Of a stretch of DNA of 64,000 nucleotides, positions 53,965-62,176 are shown piece after piece. The stretch covers positions 1-64,000 of the forward strand of contig CAWIJO010000020.1 in NCBI GenBank assembly GCA_963836355.1, written 5' to 3'. Source of the DNA: Palsa-506 sp963836355 (GTDB lineage: Bacteria > Actinomycetota > Actinomycetes > Streptosporangiales > Streptosporangiaceae). The translations under genes were made by a program, and so were the position numbers. Below the pieces are notes generated by a model. The model did not search any database, was not told the DNA's origin, and worked only from the letters and a program-made list of their open reading frames with translations. Numbering within the stretch: position 1 is the first letter of the stretch; each line of letters opens with the position of its first letter.

Positions 53965-55368
53965 ATGACCACCCAGCAGGCCGCTGCGATCGGGCGGCCA
54001 GCCACCTCTCGGACGCCGACCCCGGTCACCCTTCCCGTCATCATCGCCAAGCAAGAGGAAATCTTCGCCCGCCGCCAGCCGGAATCACGCCGGATGGCCG
54101 ACCGGGCCGGTCACGCACTAGCCGGCGGCGTAACGTCCAGTTGGCAGATAACCCGCCCGCAGCCCGTCTGGCTCAGTCACGGCGAGGGCTCGAAGATCTA
54201 CGACGTGGACGGGAACGAGTACGTCGACCTGCACGGCGGCTACGGCGCGGCACTCGCCGGCCACGGCCACCCGGCCATCGTCGAGGCGGTCCGCAGCCAG
54301 GTCGCGCTCGGCACGCATTTCGCCCAGCCGACGCACAACGCGATCCTCGCCGCCGAGCACCTGTCCCGCCGGTTCGGCCTGCCGCAGTGGCGATTCGCCA
54401 ACTCGGGCACCGAGGCGACCATGGACGCCATCCACCTGATGCGCGCGATCACCGGCCGCGACCTGATCATCAAGGTCGAGGGCTGCTACCACGGGCACCA
54501 TGACTCGGTGCAGGTATCGGTCTGCCCCGAGCCGGACGAGGTAGGACCGGCGGGCCGGCCCGCCCAGGTCCCGTCCAGCGCCGGCATCCCGCAGGCGATC
54601 ATGGACCTGACGCTCGTCGTCGGCTTCAACGACCTGCCCGGCGTCGCGCGCCTGCTCGACGAGCATCCCGGCCAGGTGGCCGGGATGATCATCGAGCCGA
54701 TCATGATGAACGCCGGGATCATCCTGCCCGAGCCCGGTTACCTGGCCGGGCTCAAGGAACTGCTGAACTCCCGCGGCGCCTACCTCACCTTCGACGAGGT
54801 CAAGACCGGGCTGACGGCCGGCCCGCGGGGTGCCACCGGCGTTACCGGGGTAGTCCCGGACATCATCTGCCTGGCAAAGGCGATCGGCGGCGGCATCGCG
54901 GTCGCCGCGGTAGGCGGCTCTGCTGAGGTCATGGCGCACGTGACCGACGGCGGATACGAGATGGTCGGGACTTTTAACGGGAACCCGCTGGCGATGGCTG
55001 CCTGCCGGGCAATGCTCTGCGAGGTGGCAACGCCGGAGGCCTACCAGCGGATCGATGCCCTGCGCCAGCGCGCGGTCGGCGGCCTGCAGCGCGAGATCGA
55101 GCGGGCCGGGCTCGATGCACAGGTCGTCGCGGTCGGCGCGAAGGGCTGCGTCGTCTTCACCGGCGAGCCGGTGCGCAATTTCCGCAGCTTCCTGGACATC
55201 GAGGACTCCTACAGCCACGCGCACTGGCTGTTCCAGCACAACGGCGGCGTCTTCCTGCCGCCGTGGGGCAAAATCGAGCAGTGGCTCATCTCGGTCCAGC
55301 ACGACGAGGCAGATATTGACCTGTTTATACGGAATTTCGCCGATTTTGTCACAGCATTGCAAAGATGA
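53965..55368 (+). CDS. Class III PLP-dependent aminotransferase (glutamate-1-semialdehyde aminomutase-like)
   Basis: 467 residues. PLP binding shows in FANSGTEATMDAIHLMRAIT, VEGCYHGHHDSVQ, YLTFDEVKTGLTAGPRGAT (the cofactor Asp) and DIICLAKAIGGGIAVAAVGG (the Schiff-base Lys). ARPQPVWLSHGEGSKIYDVD and LHGGYGAALAGHGHPAIVEA are standard N-terminal segments. The sequence is closest in pattern to GSA aminomutases and omega-amino-acid or diamine transaminases. Next to a PotD/B/C/A transporter, an oxidoreductase and a TetR regulator, a diamine or amino-alcohol substrate is more likely than haem synthesis. CAGGAG lies 7 nt before the ATG. The operator at 53929 suggests TetR repression. Confidence 0.88.
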   Translation: MTTQQAAAIGRPATSRTPTPVTLPVIIAKQEEIFARRQPESRRMADRAGHALAGGVTSSWQITRPQPVWLSHGEGSKIYDVDGNEYVDLHGGYGAALAGHGHPAIVEAVRSQVALGTHFAQPTHNAILAAEHLSRRFGLPQWRFANSGTEATMDAIHLMRAITGRDLIIKVEGCYHGHHDSVQVSVCPEPDEVGPAGRPAQVPSSAGIPQAIMDLTLVVGFNDLPGVARLLDEHPGQVAGMIIEPIMMNAGIILPEPGYLAGLKELLNSRGAYLTFDEVKTGLTAGPRGATGVTGVVPDIICLAKAIGGGIAVAAVGGSAEVMAHVTDGGYEMVGTFNGNPLAMAACRAMLCEVATPEAYQRIDALRQRAVGGLQREIERAGLDAQVVAVGAKGCVVFTGEPVRNFRSFLDIEDSYSHAHWLFQHNGGVFLPPWGKIEQWLISVQHDEADIDLFIRNFADFVTALQR

Positions 55369-55424
55369 GGCGCTGTTACCGATCAGGCCTTGTGCCCGTG
55401 CCCCTCGCAGGAGTAGGTGTAGTT

Positions 55425-55440
55425 GACGGACTGTTCAGTC
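55425..55440 (+). promoter_or_regulatory. Possible third TetR site upstream of potD
   Basis: GACGGACTGTTCAGTC shares the full right half-site GTTCAGTC with the other two operators and five of eight left bases. It also contains GACTGTTCAGTC, a shortened palindrome. It lies 64 bp before the PotD-like start. Weaker than the other two; binding is inferred. Confidence 0.45.
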
Positions 55441-55503
55441 AGGGACAGTTGAGCGTCGTTCTGCCGTAACCGGCGGCGGATCATCCATGAACGAGGTGAT
55501 GGG

Positions 55504-56796
55504 ATGCACCCGAGAGAAGGCTGGCAGGCCGACGGGACCCCGTCTCGTCCCGGGCTGTCAAGGCGGGGGTTCCTGCGGCAAGGCGCGGGCGCTGGGCTGC
55601 TGCTCGGCGGCCTGGGCTCGCTGCTTGAGGCATGCGGCGCAAGCTCCGGCGGGGGCCCGGGCGGCTCAGCCAATGCCACCAGCAACGGCATCCCGCTGCC
55701 CAGGGTCAACCACCCGGTGACCTGGCCGATCTTCACCGACAACAAGGAAATCAAGAGCGGGCTTGCCCCGGAGCAGGGCGCTACGCTGCGGATTTATAAC
55801 TGGGTGGCGTACATCAACCAGAAGTGCCTCAATGCCTTCGCCAAGAAGTACAACTGCAAGGTGGAGGTCACCACCTTCAATACGATGAGCGAGGCGCTGG
55901 CCAAGATCCACAGCGGCCAGGTCGACTTCGACGTCTTCCTCGGCGTCACCATCGACGTGCTCGGCCAGCTCATCGAGCAGAAGTCCATCCAGCCGATAAA
56001 CCACAGTTACATCCCGAACATCAGCCAGGCCTGGCCGGACTACCAGCATCCCTTCTATGACGGAAAGTGGCAGTACACCACCCCGTACACGATCTACACG
56101 ACCGGGATCGCGTGGCGCAAGGACAAGGTCAGCGAGAATCCCTACGCGATGGCGAATCCGTGGGCGATGCCGTGGCAGGCGAAGTACAAGGGAAAGGTCG
56201 CGATCCTGGATGACTACCGGGAGGGCATCAGCCTGGGGCTGATGAAGAACGGGATATTCGACCTGAATACGACCAACCCCAGCCAGATCACCAACGCCGG
56301 GCAGCAGCTGCAGGATCTCGCGCAGCTCACCAGCATGCAGATCAACAACAACGACTACACGCAGATCCCCAACGGCCAGGTCTGGATTCATCATGCCTGG
56401 TCGGGCGACATCGCGGCGGCGCCGGCCTACATGCCCAAGGGCGTTCCGGTCGAGGTCGTCGGGTACTGGTTCCCCGCCGACGGCAAGGGCCCGGTCGCCA
56501 ATGACCTGGTAACCGTCCTGCGCACGGCGACCAACCCGGTGCTCGCGCACCTGTTCATGAACTACATGCTCGACCTGCCGAACGTGCTGACCAACATCAG
56601 CTACAACGGTTACATGCAGCCGCTTAACGAGGTAACGCCGCACCGTCTGGTCAAGGAGGGCCTGCTGCCGAAGAGCCTGATTTCCACGGCCGTGCTGCCC
56701 TCGTACTTCCGCCGCGGGGTGAGCGAGCTCCAGCTGCCCATCCCGACCAACCAGCTGTGGGAACAGGCGTGGCAGTCGGCCAGCAAGGGAGCGTAG
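55504..56796 (+). CDS. potD: PotD-like spermidine/putrescine-binding lipoprotein
   Basis: 430 residues. The start holds a twin-arginine signal (GLSRRGFLRQGAGAG) and a lipobox, GSLLEACGASS. The mature part is a PotD/PotF-type binding protein: ATLRIYNWVAYINQKCLNAF, VEVTTFNTMSEALAKIHSGQ, VDFDVFLGVTIDVLGQLIEQ, TTGIAWRKDKVSENPYAMA, VAILDDYREGISLGLMKNG and VWIHHAWSGDIAAAPAYMP. Aromatic and acidic residues of the polyamine pocket (Trp, Asp) appear in these segments. It is followed directly by the two permeases. GAGGTGATGGG precedes the ATG. Polyamine is the likely ligand class; the precise compound is not fixed. Confidence 0.86.
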   Translation: MHPREGWQADGTPSRPGLSRRGFLRQGAGAGLLLGGLGSLLEACGASSGGGPGGSANATSNGIPLPRVNHPVTWPIFTDNKEIKSGLAPEQGATLRIYNWVAYINQKCLNAFAKKYNCKVEVTTFNTMSEALAKIHSGQVDFDVFLGVTIDVLGQLIEQKSIQPINHSYIPNISQAWPDYQHPFYDGKWQYTTPYTIYTTGIAWRKDKVSENPYAMANPWAMPWQAKYKGKVAILDDYREGISLGLMKNGIFDLNTTNPSQITNAGQQLQDLAQLTSMQINNNDYTQIPNGQVWIHHAWSGDIAAAPAYMPKGVPVEVVGYWFPADGKGPVANDLVTVLRTATNPVLAHLFMNYMLDLPNVLTNISYNGYMQPLNEVTPHRLVKEGLLPKSLISTAVLPSYFRRGVSELQLPIPTNQLWEQAWQSASKGA

Positions 56797-57741
56797 GCGG
56801 CGCGGGCGGCCCGGCGGTTCGCGGAGCTGGCCAGCGGCGGAAGCCGCAACGCCAACCGCGGCTGCTGTTCTGGGCCGCGCTCGCCGCACCCGGCATCCTC
56901 TGGCTCGCGCTGCTGTTCATCGTCCCGTTCTATGCGGTGCTTGCCATCGCCGCTGGCCAGCTCGACCAGCTGTTCGGCACCCCGATCGCGGCCTGGAACC
57001 CGCTGCAATGGAGCACAACGAACCTGGTCGGGGCGTGGCACGACATCGTCGGGCCAACGTCCTTCGTCGGGCCGATCCTGCTCAGGACGGTTTTCTACGT
57101 CGCCGTGGCGGCGGCGCTTGCGCTGCTGATCGGCTACCCTGCCGCGTATTTCGTGGCCAGGTTCGCCGGGCCGCGCAAGGGGCTCTTCCTGATCCTGCTG
57201 ATCGCCCCGTTCTGGATCAGCTACATGATGCGGATGCTCGCCTGGATCGGCCTGCTGCAGACCAGCGGCTATGTCAACAAGGCGCTGATCTCGCTGCACC
57301 TGATCAGCCAGCCGGTCAACTGGCTAGGCGGGCGGCATCTCACGGTGATACTCGGCCTCGTCTACGGCTACATCCCCTACCTCATCCTGGTGCTGTACCC
57401 GCCTGGACCGGATCGACCCCGCGCTGATCGAGGCGGGGCGTGACCTCGGCCTTTCCCGCCTGCGCACCTTCATCCGCGTCACGCTGCCGCTGTCCAGGCA
57501 GCCGATCCTGACCGGCATGCTGATCACGGTGCTGCCGATGACTGGTGACTACTTCACCAATCAGCTGCTGTCCGGCGCGACCAACACCACGATGATCGGC
57601 AACGTGATCAACCAGCAGTTGTCGACGCCGGCGTTCCAGGGACAGGGAGCGGTATTCTCGCTGCTCCTGCTGCTGGTGCTGATAGTGCCGATGATCTACT
57701 ACGTGGTCGCGACCCACCGGTCGTCGCAGGTGGCGGCATGA
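56757..57741 (+). pseudogene. potB: PotB-like ABC permease with one frameshift
   Basis: The first permease of the system. From GTG 56757 or 56769 (overlapping PotD) it reads QPRLLFWAALAAPGILWLAL, FIVPFYAVLAIAAGQLDQLF, LRTVFYVAVAAALALLIGYP, LILLIAPFWISYMMRMLAWI and VILGLVYGYIPYLILVLY. A one-base shift near 57404 breaks the frame exactly in the EAA loop. The next frame continues LDRIDPALIEAGRDLGLSRL, RTFIRVTLPLSRQPILTGML and FTNQLLSGATNTTMIGNVIN to 57741. The EAA motif (EAGRDLG) that contacts the ATPase is complete in that frame. If the shift is real the transporter is dead; a sequencing error is possible. Its stop overlaps potC by ATGA. Confidence 0.75.
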
Positions 57742-58679
57742 CTGCGGCAGGCACCGCGCTGGCCGCCGCCGACCGTGCCGGGACCGGGGCAGCAGGCTGG
57801 CCGGGCAGGCTGCGCCCGCGCGCCAATCCATGGCGGCATCCCTGGTTCCTGGAGGGCTTCACCTGGCTCTACCTGATCTGGTCGCTGGTGCCGATCGGCC
57901 TCGCCGTCCTGTTCTCCTTCAACAACGGAAAGTCGCAGAGCGCCTGGCAGGGCTTCTCGTGGCGGTGGTACTTCAGCGACCCGGTGAACTCCGTCTGGCA
58001 CGATCCGCAGCTGCATAGCGCCGTCATCCAGACGCTGCGGCTGTCGGCCTACACGACGCTGATCGCGGTGCCGCTGGGCGTGGCGTTTGCGCTCGGCATC
58101 AACCGGTGGCGCGGCTATACGTCATCGAGCTTCAACTACGTGATGATCCTGTCCTTCGTTATCCCCGAGCTGATCTTCGGCGTCGCGATGTTCTTCGTCT
58201 TCACCGTGCTCTTCACCTCGGTGCACCTTGGCACCCTGGCAGAGACGCTCGGCCTGGTCACCTGGAACATCAGCTGGCCGGCCATCATCGTGCAGGCCCG
58301 GCTCGTCACGATCGGCAGGCAGTACGAGGAAGCCGCGGCCGACTTGGGCTGCACGCAGTTCCAGACGATGCGCCGGGTGCTGATGCCGCTGCTTACTCCG
58401 GCCATCTTCGCGAGCGCGATCCTGGTGTTCTCCACCGTGATCGACGACTTCGTCATCGTCGACCTGCTGTCATCGACCGCGAGCACCCAGCCGATGTCAG
58501 TGATCATCTACTCGACGCAGCACGGCGGGAACGGCGGGCCCGCGCTCAACGCTCTCGGCACGATCATGCTGCTGATGTCCTTCGTGGTAGCCGGGCTCGG
58601 CTACCTCGGCTACCGATGGATGACCCGAGGCGAGCGCATCGACAGGAAGGCGGCGATCGCGACCATCGCCGGTGCCTGA
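57738..58679 (+). CDS. potC: PotC-like ABC permease
   Basis: 313 residues with six helices: FTWLYLIWSLVPIGLAVLFS, SAVIQTLRLSAYTTLIAVPL, FNYVMILSFVIPELIFGVAM, FFVFTVLFTSVHLGTLAETL and the last GTIMLLMSFVVAGLGYLGYR. The EAA loop is QYEEAAADLGCTQFQTMRRV, the contact with the ATP-binding subunit. The N-terminal 35 residues are Ala/Arg rich. Overlaps potB by 4 nt. It works with PotB, PotD and the separate PotA. The substrate is presumably a polyamine. Confidence 0.9.
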   Translation: MTAAGTALAAADRAGTGAAGWPGRLRPRANPWRHPWFLEGFTWLYLIWSLVPIGLAVLFSFNNGKSQSAWQGFSWRWYFSDPVNSVWHDPQLHSAVIQTLRLSAYTTLIAVPLGVAFALGINRWRGYTSSSFNYVMILSFVIPELIFGVAMFFVFTVLFTSVHLGTLAETLGLVTWNISWPAIIVQARLVTIGRQYEEAAADLGCTQFQTMRRVLMPLLTPAIFASAILVFSTVIDDFVIVDLLSSTASTQPMSVIIYSTQHGGNGGPALNALGTIMLLMSFVVAGLGYLGYRWMTRGERIDRKAAIATIAGA

Positions 58680-58985
58680 CCGCCGCAGTATTCCAGCCGG
58701 CCTATCATCTTGAATTCCCGGCTCCGCGCTGGACCCAGGTCATGCCGGTCACCCGCCGAGCCATTCTCCGGTGGCCGGCGGTGCCGATTCCCCGCGGAAT
58801 CTGCCCGGATTCGCGATTAGTCAGCATTATTCGCCGACGCCGGAATCAGCACTGATCTGCCTGTGCCGCGCCGGGCTTTCCCGGCCTGGCACGGCCCGGC
58901 CGCGGCAGTATCACGATAAGGTCAAGATTCGATGCCGGCCGCGAGCTTTCCGGCGGCGCAGGCGCCCAGGCTTAAGGAGCGGCGT
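58680..58985. other. Intergenic region, no gene seen
   Basis: About 305 bp between potC and the secreted propeller gene. It contains AAGGAG at its end (ribosome site of the propeller gene). A Shine-Dalgarno-free upstream ATG at 58932 exists, but the better start is 58986. No clear terminator or operator was seen. Confidence 0.5.
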
Positions 58986-60182
58986 ATGGCACGGCGCAGT
59001 ATAGCGATAACCGCAGGCTGCTGCGGAATTACCGCATTGGCCGCCGGATTAGCTCCTACTGCCGCACAAGCGACGCAGGCAGCCCGGGCAACGCATAAAC
59101 CGGAAGCCGCGCACGCTGCGCAGCCGCCACAGGTACCAGGCTGGCATATCGCGAGAGTCAGCAACTACGGCGATCGCGCCTCCCTGACCGCCGTGGTCGC
59201 CGTCGGCCCGGCCGACGCGTGGGCGGGCGGGCTGGTCGACAATGCGGGCACTCACGCGTTCCTGCAGCGCTGGAACGGGCGGACGTGGAACCGGGCAAGC
59301 CTTCCCGCCTCCATCCGCCGCATCAGCCCCGGCCAGGTCACCGGCCTCGCTGCGTCCTCGGCCAGCAACGTCTGGGCGTTCATCAGCGGCCACCCGGCGG
59401 CGGTGGCACGGTTCGACGGCAAGACCTGGCGCATCATCAGGCAATGGCCCGGCGAGGCATTCTCGATCACCGGCGAGACGTTCGGGCCCCGCGACGTCTG
59501 GATGTTCGGCGGCATCGGCCCGCAGACCGCCGGGACCTGGCACTACGACGGCCACGCCTGGACGCGGCCGAAGATGCCGCTGACCGCGTTCGACGTTAGC
59601 CGGGTCTCGGCCAGGGACGAGTGGGCGATCGGCGATCGGCTCACCAAGAAGGGTGGTTACCTGGGCGGCGTCGAGCGATGGAACGGGCACTCCTGGGCCG
59701 TGGTGCCGACCGGCCGCCTGATCCCCCCGGACACCGCGACGCGGAGTACCGCGCTCGGCCAGGTGCTGGCCCAGTCAGCGCGCAGCGTGTGGGTGACCGG
59801 CACCACCTACACCGGCGGATTCCAGCACCTGCGTTCGTTCGTCCTGCACTGGAACGGCCGGAAATGGCGCCGGGTGAGCGGGCAGGCCGACGTCAGCATC
59901 GGCGCCGCCGCCATCGGCGGATCCGGCCTGTGGGCGGTAACCCAGCACGCCAGGCTGGCCGACCAGAGCTACATCGACCCGGCTCCCGGGCTTGCCCTCT
60001 ACACGCCGCGGCACCGGGTCGCGCTCGCCACCCCCAGCCATCCTGGCCGGTCACTGGAGATCAACGGCATCGCGGACATCCCGGGCACCCATTCCGCCTG
60101 GGCGGTGGGCGATTACTTCACCGACACCGCGGCCAGGGGCTGGCGGCCGGCCTGCCGCGTCATACTCCGCGAGGGCAGCTGA
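58986..60182 (+). CDS. Secreted beta-propeller protein
   Basis: 398 residues from ATG 58986 with AAGGAG 7 nt upstream. Signal peptide: SIAITAGCCGITALAAGLAP ending at TAAQATQAA. Repeated units carry Trp and DAWAGG-like turns: VGPADAWAGGLVDN, AFLQRWNGRTWNRASLP, ASSASNVWAFISGH, FGPRDVWMFGGIGP, SARDEWAIGDRLTK, QSARSVWVTGTTYT and HSAWAVGDYFTD. These form a seven-bladed propeller like those of secreted kelch/BNR proteins, with no catalytic residues evident. It sits between the pot permeases and the convergent potA. Its role may be extracellular binding; a link with polyamine uptake is only positional. Confidence 0.7.
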   Translation: MARRSIAITAGCCGITALAAGLAPTAAQATQAARATHKPEAAHAAQPPQVPGWHIARVSNYGDRASLTAVVAVGPADAWAGGLVDNAGTHAFLQRWNGRTWNRASLPASIRRISPGQVTGLAASSASNVWAFISGHPAAVARFDGKTWRIIRQWPGEAFSITGETFGPRDVWMFGGIGPQTAGTWHYDGHAWTRPKMPLTAFDVSRVSARDEWAIGDRLTKKGGYLGGVERWNGHSWAVVPTGRLIPPDTATRSTALGQVLAQSARSVWVTGTTYTGGFQHLRSFVLHWNGRKWRRVSGQADVSIGAAAIGGSGLWAVTQHARLADQSYIDPAPGLALYTPRHRVALATPSHPGRSLEINGIADIPGTHSAWAVGDYFTDTAARGWRPACRVILREGS

Positions 60183-60224
60183 CGGGGGTCCCCGGGCGGC
60201 CCGGCCCGGAGCAGCGCCCGCTGG

Positions 60225-61361
60225 TCAGCCGACCTTCAGCGGGTTGGTATCGGCGGCCTGCGCGGCCTCATCCGCAGTCCCGGCGTCAGCGAGCACCCGC
60301 AGCGCGTCCGGCGCCAGGAACGCGTGCACCGGCGTGCCCTGCGCCAGCTGCTGCATGCTGCCGTCGTTCTGCAGCAGGACCTGGAGCTCCACCCCGGCCG
60401 CCAGCCGCAGGATGACCTGGGTGGCCGAGCCGAGATACACCAGCCGCTCGACCATCGCCGGCACGCGGTTCGGCCCCTCGGACCCGAATTCCTCTATCCG
60501 TGCCCGTTCCGGCCTGATCACCGCATGCAAGCGGCCGGCCGCGTCCCTGGCGGCCCTGCCGTGCTCGACCTGCAGCACCGAGTCGCCCAGCTTGACCTGG
60601 CAGCGGGTACCGGGGCCGCGCTCGACCACGTCGACCTCCATCAGGTTGGACACGCCGAGGAAGTCCGCGACGTACGTGTCGGCCGGCTCCTCGTACACCT
60701 CGTGCGGGCCGCCAATCTGGACGATCTTGCCGTCGCGCATGACCGCCAGCCGGTCGGACATGGTCAGCGCCTCTTCCTGGTCATGGGTGACGTACAGGAA
60801 GGTGATGCCAACCTGCTCCTGCAGCGCCTTGAGCTCGACCTTGAGCGACCGGCGCAGCTTGGCGTCCAGCGCGCCGAGCGGCTCATCCAGCAGCAGCACC
60901 GCTGGCTTGAGCACGAGCGCCCGGGCCAGCGCCACGCGTTGCTGCTGGCCTCCGGACAGCTGGCCGGGCCGCCGCTTCTCGAACGAGCGGAGTTTGACCA
61001 GTTCGAGCGACTCGTAAACCCTGCTTGTCAGCTCTTCCTTGTCCAGCCGCCGGTTGCGCAGGCCGAAGGCCACGTTGTCGAAGACGGTCAGGAACGGGAA
61101 CAGCGCGTAGCTCTGGAACACGGTATTGACGTTGCGCTTGTGCGGCGGGATGCCGGAGACGTCCACGTCATCCAGCAGGATCCGGCCCGCGGTCGGCTGC
61201 TCGAAGCCGGCGATCAGCCGCAGCGTGGTCGTCTTGCCGCAGCCCGACGGGCCTAGCAGGGAGAAGAACTCGCCGCTGGAAATCGTCAGATTGACGTCGT
61301 CAACCGCAGCCTCCGCGAAGCGCTTGGTCAGCGAGACCAGCTCGATCTTGCCACCGGCCAC
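60225..61361 (-). CDS. potA: PotA-like ABC transporter ATP-binding protein
   Basis: 378 residues from GTG 61361, 4 nt after the TetR stop. All nucleotide-binding motifs are intact: Walker A LLGPSGCGKTTTLRLIAG, Q-loop NTVFQSYALFPFLTVFDNVA, signature RPGQLSGGQQQRVALARA, Walker B VLLLDEPLGALDAKLRRSL and the H loop YVTHDQEEALTMSDR. A C-terminal TOBE domain (LVYLGSATQVILRLAAGVEL) is typical of PotA/CysA/MalK types. It would power the PotD/B/C transporter, whose genes lie 1.5 kb away on the other strand. Co-transcription with tetR suggests repression by its product. The substrate is inferred from the binding protein. Confidence 0.9.
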   Translation of the reverse strand: MAGGKIELVSLTKRFAEAAVDDVNLTISSGEFFSLLGPSGCGKTTTLRLIAGFEQPTAGRILLDDVDVSGIPPHKRNVNTVFQSYALFPFLTVFDNVAFGLRNRRLDKEELTSRVYESLELVKLRSFEKRRPGQLSGGQQQRVALARALVLKPAVLLLDEPLGALDAKLRRSLKVELKALQEQVGITFLYVTHDQEEALTMSDRLAVMRDGKIVQIGGPHEVYEEPADTYVADFLGVSNLMEVDVVERGPGTRCQVKLGDSVLQVEHGRAARDAAGRLHAVIRPERARIEEFGSEGPNRVPAMVERLVYLGSATQVILRLAAGVELQVLLQNDGSMQQLAQGTPVHAFLAPDALRVLADAGTADEAAQAADTNPLKVG

Positions 61362-61365
61362 TCGG

Positions 61366-62067
61366 CTACCTTCCCTTCGGACGCGGCTTGCGGTCAGCGC
61401 CGCGCCTTCCCCGGCCCGGGCTCCACTCGAACCCCAGCTGGTTCGCGACAAAATGCATACTTAGCTCGAATGCCCCCGCCGGGTCAACCACCGGGTCGGC
61501 CAGCGCGATCTGGATGGCCAGCCCGTCCAGCAGCGCCGACAGGCAAACAGCGAAATCCGCCGCGTCCACGGCCGCGAACTCGCCCGCCGCCTGGCCGGCC
61601 AGCACCAGCGAGGCAATCATCTCCCGCCACCGCTCGTCGGACTTCTGCCGGACGCTGGCGACCTCGGGATTCCTGGCTGCCTGCGCCCAGAAGTCCAGCC
61701 AGAGCAGCCAGGAACTGTGCGGCTCCGGGTCGGCCTCGGGCAGGCAGCTCATCGCCACGATCTCTTCAAGCCGGGCCGCTGCCGTGGGCAGCGACGACAA
61801 CCGCCGCTGGCCGTCCGCGTACCAGGTGTCCTCGGAGTACCTGATGGCCTCGGTCAGCAGCTGGTCCTTGGTCTTGAAGTAGTAGATGACCAGCGCCGGG
61901 CTGATCCCGATCCGTTCGGCGACGTCGGCGATCCTGGTGTCGGGGTAGCCGCGCTCGGAGATGACCTCAAGCGCCGCCCGGAGCATCTGCTCCCGGCGCA
62001 GGTCGGCGGTTCCCTGGGGCTCCGCGGTTCCCCGGGCCAGGGCAGCCTCATGGACCTGGTCTGTCAT
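61366..62067 (-). CDS. TetR-family transcriptional regulator
   Basis: 233 residues. The DNA-binding part is clear: DLRREQMLRAALEVISERGY, TRIADVAERIGISPALVIYY and FKTKDQLLTEAIRYSEDTWY. The rest is helical ligand-binding domain (EIVAMSCLPEADPEPHSSWL and ALLDGLAIQIALADPVVDPA). It lies divergent to the oxidoreductase and upstream of potA. The perfect 16-bp palindrome GACTGAACGTTCAGTC (62114-62129) in the divergent gap is the probable operator; a near copy precedes the aminotransferase. The ligand may be a polyamine or a breakdown product. Binding and ligand are inferred. Confidence 0.9.
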   Translation of the reverse strand: MTDQVHEAALARGTAEPQGTADLRREQMLRAALEVISERGYPDTRIADVAERIGISPALVIYYFKTKDQLLTEAIRYSEDTWYADGQRRLSSLPTAAARLEEIVAMSCLPEADPEPHSSWLLWLDFWAQAARNPEVASVRQKSDERWREMIASLVLAGQAAGEFAAVDAADFAVCLSALLDGLAIQIALADPVVDPAGAFELSMHFVANQLGFEWSPGRGRRGADRKPRPKGR

Positions 62068-62113
62068 CGCGGCAATCCTCTCCGCCTCTTGTCATCACGG
62101 TAGCAGGTTTCTA

Positions 62114-62129
62114 GACTGAACGTTCAGTC
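62114..62129. promoter_or_regulatory. TetR operator between tetR and the oxidoreductase
   Basis: GACTGAACGTTCAGTC is a perfect 16-bp palindrome in the 109-bp gap between the divergent starts at 62067 and 62177. With TTTCTA just before it. It matches the site at 53929 in 15 of 16 positions. A single bound dimer could control both directions. Confidence 0.8.
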
Positions 62130-62176
62130 AACCATCATTGCGGGCTCGTGACCGCAGCTGGCAGGAAGGCGGACTC

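Noticed and set aside
53965..55368. Aminotransferase as hemL for haem synthesis
   Set aside because: The pattern is similar to GSA aminomutase, but context with a transporter, oxidoreductase and a shared TetR site fits catabolism better.
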